From JBOGJI01 sp050747865 (GTDB lineage Bacteria > Acidobacteriota > Thermoanaerobaculia > Multivoradales > JAHEKO01), in the NCBI GenBank assembly GCA_050747865.1, contig JBOGJI010000323.1, positions 1 to 8,235 on the forward strand: a stretch of DNA of 8,235 nt. The letters run 5' to 3'. Positions 5,238 through 8,235 of this stretch are shown piece by piece (position 1 is the first letter of the stretch; the number at the start of each line of letters is the position of its first letter). The translations under genes and the position numbers were made by a program. The notes beneath the pieces are model-generated. The model did not search any database, was not told the DNA's origin, and saw nothing but the letters and a program-made list of their open reading frames with translations.

Positions 5238-6431
5238 ATGTATCGGTTTGAGGACTGCGAGCTGGATCCCGGCGCTTTCGAGCTCCGTCGGGGCGGTGAG
5301 GTCGTGCGCGTCGAGCCGCAGGTGTTCGACGTGCTCGCCTACCTGCTCACGCACCGCGACCGCGTGGTGCCCAAAGCCGAGCTGCTCGAGGCCGTTTGGG
5401 GCGATCGGTTCGTCGGCGAATCGGCCCTCACCAGCAGGATCAAGGCCGCGCGGCGGGCCGTGGGGGACGACGGGCGGAATCAGCGGATCATCGTGACGGT
5501 CCACGGCCGTGGCTATCGTTTCGTCGCGCCGGTCGTCGCCCCTCCACCCGTCGCCGACCCGAAGACGACGGCCGCGCCCCGATCCCAGGAGATTCGCTAT
5601 CGCCTCTCCACCGACGGCGTGCGCGTGGCTTACGCCCTCACCGGCGAAGGGCCACCGCTGGTCAAGGCGGCGAACTGGCTGACGCATCTCGATAGAGAGT
5701 GGTGTAACCCGGTGTGGGCGCATTGGCTCGATGCCTTGTCCAGCAGGTTCCGCTTGACCCGCTACGACGAGCGCGGCTGTGGCTTCTCGGACTGGGAGGT
5801 GCCGAACTTCAGCTTCGACGCGTGGGTGGACGACCTCGAGCTGGTGGTCGACGCCGTCGGGCTCGACCGCTTCCCGCTGCTCGGCATCTCGCAAGGCGGC
5901 GCGGTGGCGATCGCCTACGCGGTGCGACACCCCGAGAAGGTGTCGCACCTGGTCCTCGCCGGCGCCTACGGCCGCGGCCGGCTGGCGCGCGCGGCGACCG
6001 CCGAGGAGCGCGAGGAGGCAGAGGTCGATCTCGCGGTGGCGCGCGTCGGCTGGACGTGCGACGACTCCGCGTTCCGCCAGGTCTTCGCCAGCCAGTTCCT
6101 CCCCGACGCGTCGCAGGAGCTGTGGGATGCGTTCAACGACCTCCAGCGCGCCACCACCTCGATCGACAACGTGGCCAGGTTTCTCGACGTCTTCGCCCGC
6201 ATCGACGTCTCGGAGCTCGCCCCGCGGGTGCGCTGCCCGACGCTGATCCTGCACACTCGGGGCGACCTCCGAGTGCCGGAGGCCCAGGCCCGGGAGCTCG
6301 CCGCCTTCATCCCCGACAGCCGCCTGGTGCTGCTCGACAGCCGCAACCACATCCTCACCGCGCACGAGCCCGCCTGGCCCGCCTTCCTCGCCGAGATCGA
6401 GCGCTTCGTCGCTCCGTCCTCCGCCGAATAG
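5238..6431 (+). CDS. Winged-helix DNA-binding protein fused to an alpha/beta-hydrolase
   Basis: This 397-residue protein has two domains. Residues 1-96 are an OmpR/PhoB-type winged helix, with 'EPQVFDVLAYLLTHRDRVV' before the recognition region 'ESALTSRIKAARRAVGDD' and the wing 'IIVTVHGRGYRFV'. After a Pro/Ala-rich linker (97-117), residues 119-393 are an alpha/beta-hydrolase: 'RYDERGCGFSDW' (175-186), the nucleophile elbow 'GISQGG' with Ser218, the acid Asp343 in 'HTRGDLRVP', and His371 in 'SRNHIL'. The triad is complete, so it may hydrolyse an ester or lactone, or use the pocket as a ligand sensor. There is no receiver or membrane segment, so it is a one-component cytoplasmic regulator. I chose the ATG at 5238, 8 nt after GGAGGTGA; the GTG at 5226 lies inside that ribosome site. 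It is divergent from the exported-protein operon, a likely target along with its own gene. Confidence 0.85.
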   Translation: MYRFEDCELDPGAFELRRGGEVVRVEPQVFDVLAYLLTHRDRVVPKAELLEAVWGDRFVGESALTSRIKAARRAVGDDGRNQRIIVTVHGRGYRFVAPVVAPPPVADPKTTAAPRSQEIRYRLSTDGVRVAYALTGEGPPLVKAANWLTHLDREWCNPVWAHWLDALSSRFRLTRYDERGCGFSDWEVPNFSFDAWVDDLELVVDAVGLDRFPLLGISQGGAVAIAYAVRHPEKVSHLVLAGAYGRGRLARAATAEEREEAEVDLAVARVGWTCDDSAFRQVFASQFLPDASQELWDAFNDLQRATTSIDNVARFLDVFARIDVSELAPRVRCPTLILHTRGDLRVPEAQARELAAFIPDSRLVLLDSRNHILTAHEPAWPAFLAEIERFVAPSSAE

Positions 6432-6447
6432 TGTGCGCGAGTTGCCA

Positions 6448-6463
6448 TCGGACCGGTGTCCGA
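6448..6463. terminator. Short hairpin between convergent genes
   Basis: TCGGAC and GTCCGA pair around a CGGT loop in the 41-bp gap between the stop codons of the regulator and the retropepsin-like gene. Its position suits a shared bidirectional terminator, but the stem has only six pairs and there is no T-run. Confidence 0.3.
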
Positions 6464-6472
6464 CCGAGAGGA

Positions 6473-6836
6473 CTACAACCGCACCCGCCGCCGCGGACCA
6501 TCCAGCAGGATCACGACGCGGTTCAGCAGGTCGCGCCCGATGATGAGCTCGTCGCCAAAGGCAGCCAAACGGGCGAGGAATCTGCTCTCGGCCATTTCCA
6601 GAAACGCCGCGTACACCGTGGCGATTCCACCCCCTCCGCCCACCCCTTCGATCTCGATGCTGCCGACCGCGGGCAGCCGCAGGCTCCGAGCCATGCTCGG
6701 AGGAATCAAAGTGCAGTCGGCGCCGCTGTCGACGAGCCCCGGCGCGAGCACGGCGTTGCCGTCGCCGGGGTGGCCGATATGCAGCGGCAGGATCGGCGCC
6801 GGTGGATCGAACGATTCGTCGTAAGGGATAGGGCAT
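6473..6836 (-). pseudogene. Retropepsin-like aspartic protease gene, frameshifted at codon 2
   Basis: The readable protein is 'CPIPYDESFDPPAPILPLHI', then 'APGLVDSGADCTLIPPSMAR', and near the end 'GDELIIGRDLLNRVVILLDG'. The motif Asp-Ser-Gly-Ala in 'LVDSGADCTLIP' is the active-site signature of retroviral-type, single-domain aspartic proteases that work as dimers. 'IIGRDLLNR' matches the second conserved loop of bacterial members, and the size (about 120 residues) is normal. This frame has no ATG, GTG or TTG before its conserved N-terminus. An ATG at 6836 lies one base out of frame: 'ATG CCC TAT' would become 'ATG CCT ATC' on removing one C, giving the family-like start M-P-I-P-Y-D. The 364-nt span fits one extra base. 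A GTG at 6751 would leave 92 residues lacking the conserved N-terminal strand. It is a broken gene or an assembly error. Its cellular substrate is unknown. Confidence 0.7.
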
Positions 6837-7094
6837 TGCTTTCTCGCTGCGGGCGTGGATAGCTCTTGGCCGCGAGCGCTGGGAGTTCGCGAGAGGGGTG
6901 TTGCGGGTCAACCGGGGCGGGGTCCAGGCCAAACTGGGGTGCGAGCGGCGCTCGCCGCGGCGAGAGAGGGCGTGACGGGGGCTGTCGGGGTGGAGGGAGC
7001 AGACGGGAGGCGGAGCCGCGCGATGCACAAGGCGGCGGTGCGGATCAGGAGACGAGTGCCAAGGGCTGGGACGGAGGTGGACGCCTTCAACCCC
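6837..7094. other. Region without a recognisable gene, downstream of the transposase core
   Basis: The transposase frame continues through this stretch on the minus strand, but the translation becomes a Pro/Arg/Ser-rich string in all three frames. The usual IS91 C-terminal zinc motif (a CPRC-type knuckle after a 'YEVDPL' segment) is absent. I read it as decayed or replaced transposase tail plus the upstream region of the retropepsin-like gene. No insertion-sequence terminus could be identified. Confidence 0.4.
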
Positions 7095-8080
7095 ACCCTG
7101 CCGGCGCCGAGCGCGGCAGAGGTGGGCGTAGTGGCCGTAGTAGCGGGCGACGTGGAGCCTGGGCGCGGGGATGTGCATGCGCAGGCGGGCGAGCAGCTCC
7201 TCGGGGTCCAAGGTCTCGCCTCGCCATTGCGTGGCCGCCTTGTGTCGATAGCGGGCACGTCCGGACTCGAGGGTGAGGCGATCGAGCGCCAGGGGCGGCG
7301 GTAGCAGGTAGCGAGCGAGACGCTCGAGGCCGTCGGGGTCCTCGGCCCCTACGGTGACGCAGTTGTGGGCCGAGAAGCCGGTGTGGCCTGCCTTCCAGGA
7401 GTCCAGCAGTGCGATGCGCTCCTCGTCGAGCAGGCCTTCTACGGCGAGGACAGAGAGTACCTTCTGGCGGAAGAGCTTCTCGGCCGCACGGGAGTCGACG
7501 TAGGGTATGGGGTGCCAGGTTCCGGGCCGGTCCCAGCCACCGCGGGAGGCGAGGGCGTGCATGTGGGGGTGCCATCGCAGGTCGCAGGCCGCGGTGTGGA
7601 CGGTGGCGACCATGCCGGGACGAACATCGTTCCCGGTGGCCGCGGCAATGAGCTCCCGCACGGTCTCCCATGCTGCCCGGCAGAGCTTGCCGAGCAGCGG
7701 GCGATGATGGAGCAAGTACGGTCGCAGAAGTTTCGGAATGGCAAACGTCCACATGCAGCGGGGCAGCGGCTCGACGATCTCGTCGCGCCGGAAGGCGCCG
7801 AAGAGGGCGCCCCGCTTGGCGGCGCAGGAGGGTCAGAAGCCGCGGCGGGAGCAGGAGAAGGCGAGGAGGTATTCGCTGCGGCAGGCGTCGCAGAAGACGC
7901 GGGCGAAGCCGCGGTCGAGGTCGCCGCAGTCGAGGAAGGCGTAGACGACCTCGTCGACGAACCGCGCCAGTGGCCGCAGGAGCGCTCGAAGCGCTCCTCT
8001 CACCGGCCTTTCACGGTCTCGTACCGTGCGTCGACGAGGTGATAGAGCGGTGAGGCCTTGGATCTTCGTGGTCGGTAGAC
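7095..8080 (-). pseudogene. IS91-family HUH/Y2 transposase, degenerate
   Basis: IS91 transposases are rolling-circle enzymes that nick DNA with a pair of tyrosines. The family can be followed from 'VYRPRRSKASPLYHLVDARY' (8080) to 'RYYGHYAHLCRARRR'. Its catalytic core, 7756 to 7095, is open: the HUH motif is in 'WHPHMHALAS' and the tyrosine pair is Y-Y-G-H-Y, with the two Tyr four residues apart. The N-terminus is broken three times: TGA at 8000-8002 where Trp is expected ('KGR*EERFER'), a one-base loss near 7960 ('HWRG' to 'FVDEVVYAFLDC'), and TGA at 7833-7835 where a zinc-binding Cys is expected ('SRRGF*PSC'). The C-terminal zinc motif is also missing. No start codon with a ribosome site is visible. 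It is a non-functional remnant unless assembly errors are involved. Similar elements move neighbouring DNA by one-ended transposition. Confidence 0.85.
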
Positions 8081-8235
8081 GGCCGGACAAGCGGACGACA
8101 GGGTAGAGCGCCTCCTCTACCGTGTGCAGGACGGGTAAGCGTGGGCTCATCTGGCGCGGTCGGCGCGCCGCCAGGGGGCTTGCGGGGGTGAGAGCAGAAG
8201 GTCTTGGGCGACGGCCCACGACCTCCACCGGCGCC
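8081..8235. other. Right edge without a recognisable gene
   Basis: This is the sequence upstream of the decayed transposase, up to the window end. Minus-strand frames are open but give compositions typical of shadows in GC-rich DNA. I see no terminal repeat, promoter or RNA gene here. The element's origin end may lie here or beyond the edge. Confidence 0.3.

Noticed and set aside
5184..7754. A very long minus-strand open frame (856 codons)
   Set aside because: Only its first 220 codons are real (the transposase core). It then passes out of frame through the retropepsin-like gene and antisense through the winged-helix/hydrolase gene, a by-product of high GC content.
7833..7835. TGA as a selenocysteine codon in the transposase zinc finger
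   Set aside because: The same gene has a second TGA at a Trp position and a frameshift, and no selenoprotein transposase of this family is known to me.
1..8235. CRISPR array, tRNA or rRNA genes
   Set aside because: I saw no regularly spaced repeats beyond the short pairs listed, and no tRNA-like or rRNA-like conserved segments on either strand.

Overview
The window is GC-rich throughout and reads as accessory DNA from a GC-rich environmental bacterium. The best taxonomic hint is the secreted protein at 3685-4632. It ends in an S-layer-homology-like domain with a Cys pair and a conserved 'LTRGQMAVFLAK' motif. I know this architecture, together with wHTH/hydrolase fusion regulators and IS91-type Y2 transposases, mainly from Acidobacteriota (Thermoanaerobaculia-like) genomes. 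That placement is inference; there is no rRNA or tRNA here to confirm it.

Layout, left to right. (1) 1-560 has no convincing complete gene. It holds two 20-bp imperfect direct repeats resembling insertion-sequence end repeats, a nested hairpin of about 90 nt, a 42-residue minus-strand ORF translationally coupled to a doubtful second frame, and a 10-bp tandem repeat. (2) 588-1759 is a type II toxin-antitoxin pair: a HTH (MbcA/ParS-like) antitoxin and a RES-domain toxin overlapping by 4 bp, followed by a terminator-like hairpin. (3) 1864-3009 encodes a DUF4143-type AAA+ ATPase with a PD-(D/E)XK-like motif at its C-terminus. Both the antitoxin and the ATPase have a promoter whose -10 box ends just 6-7 nt before the ATG, so both are predicted to be leaderless transcripts. 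(4) On the minus strand, 4975-2784 looks like a three-gene operon for exported proteins: a small basic protein carrying an apparent frameshift inside a perfect 12-bp hairpin, a Sec-exported SLH-domain protein, and a Tat-exported protein whose C-terminus runs 226 bp into the ATPase gene on the opposite strand. (5) Divergent from it, 5238-6431 encodes a one-component regulator: an OmpR-type winged helix fused to an alpha/beta-hydrolase with an intact Ser-Asp-His triad. (6) 6473-6836 is a retropepsin-like aspartic protease gene with an apparent +1 frameshift in codon 2. (7) 7095-8080 is a decayed IS91-family (HUH, Y2) transposase with two TGA codons and a frameshift in its zinc-binding N-terminus, while the catalytic core is intact.

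How the parts may work together. The divergent arrangement makes the winged-helix/hydrolase fusion a plausible regulator of the exported-protein operon, perhaps gated by a small molecule bound in the hydrolase pocket. The toxin-antitoxin pair and the ATPase form a separate mobile-type block. Its right edge coincides with the point where the Tat protein stops looking like protein, which suggests a recombination junction near 3007-3010. Three apparent frameshifts and two nonsense codons occur within about 3.3 kb (4.67-8.0 kb). Either the right half is decaying, or the assembly carries indel errors; raw-read support would decide.
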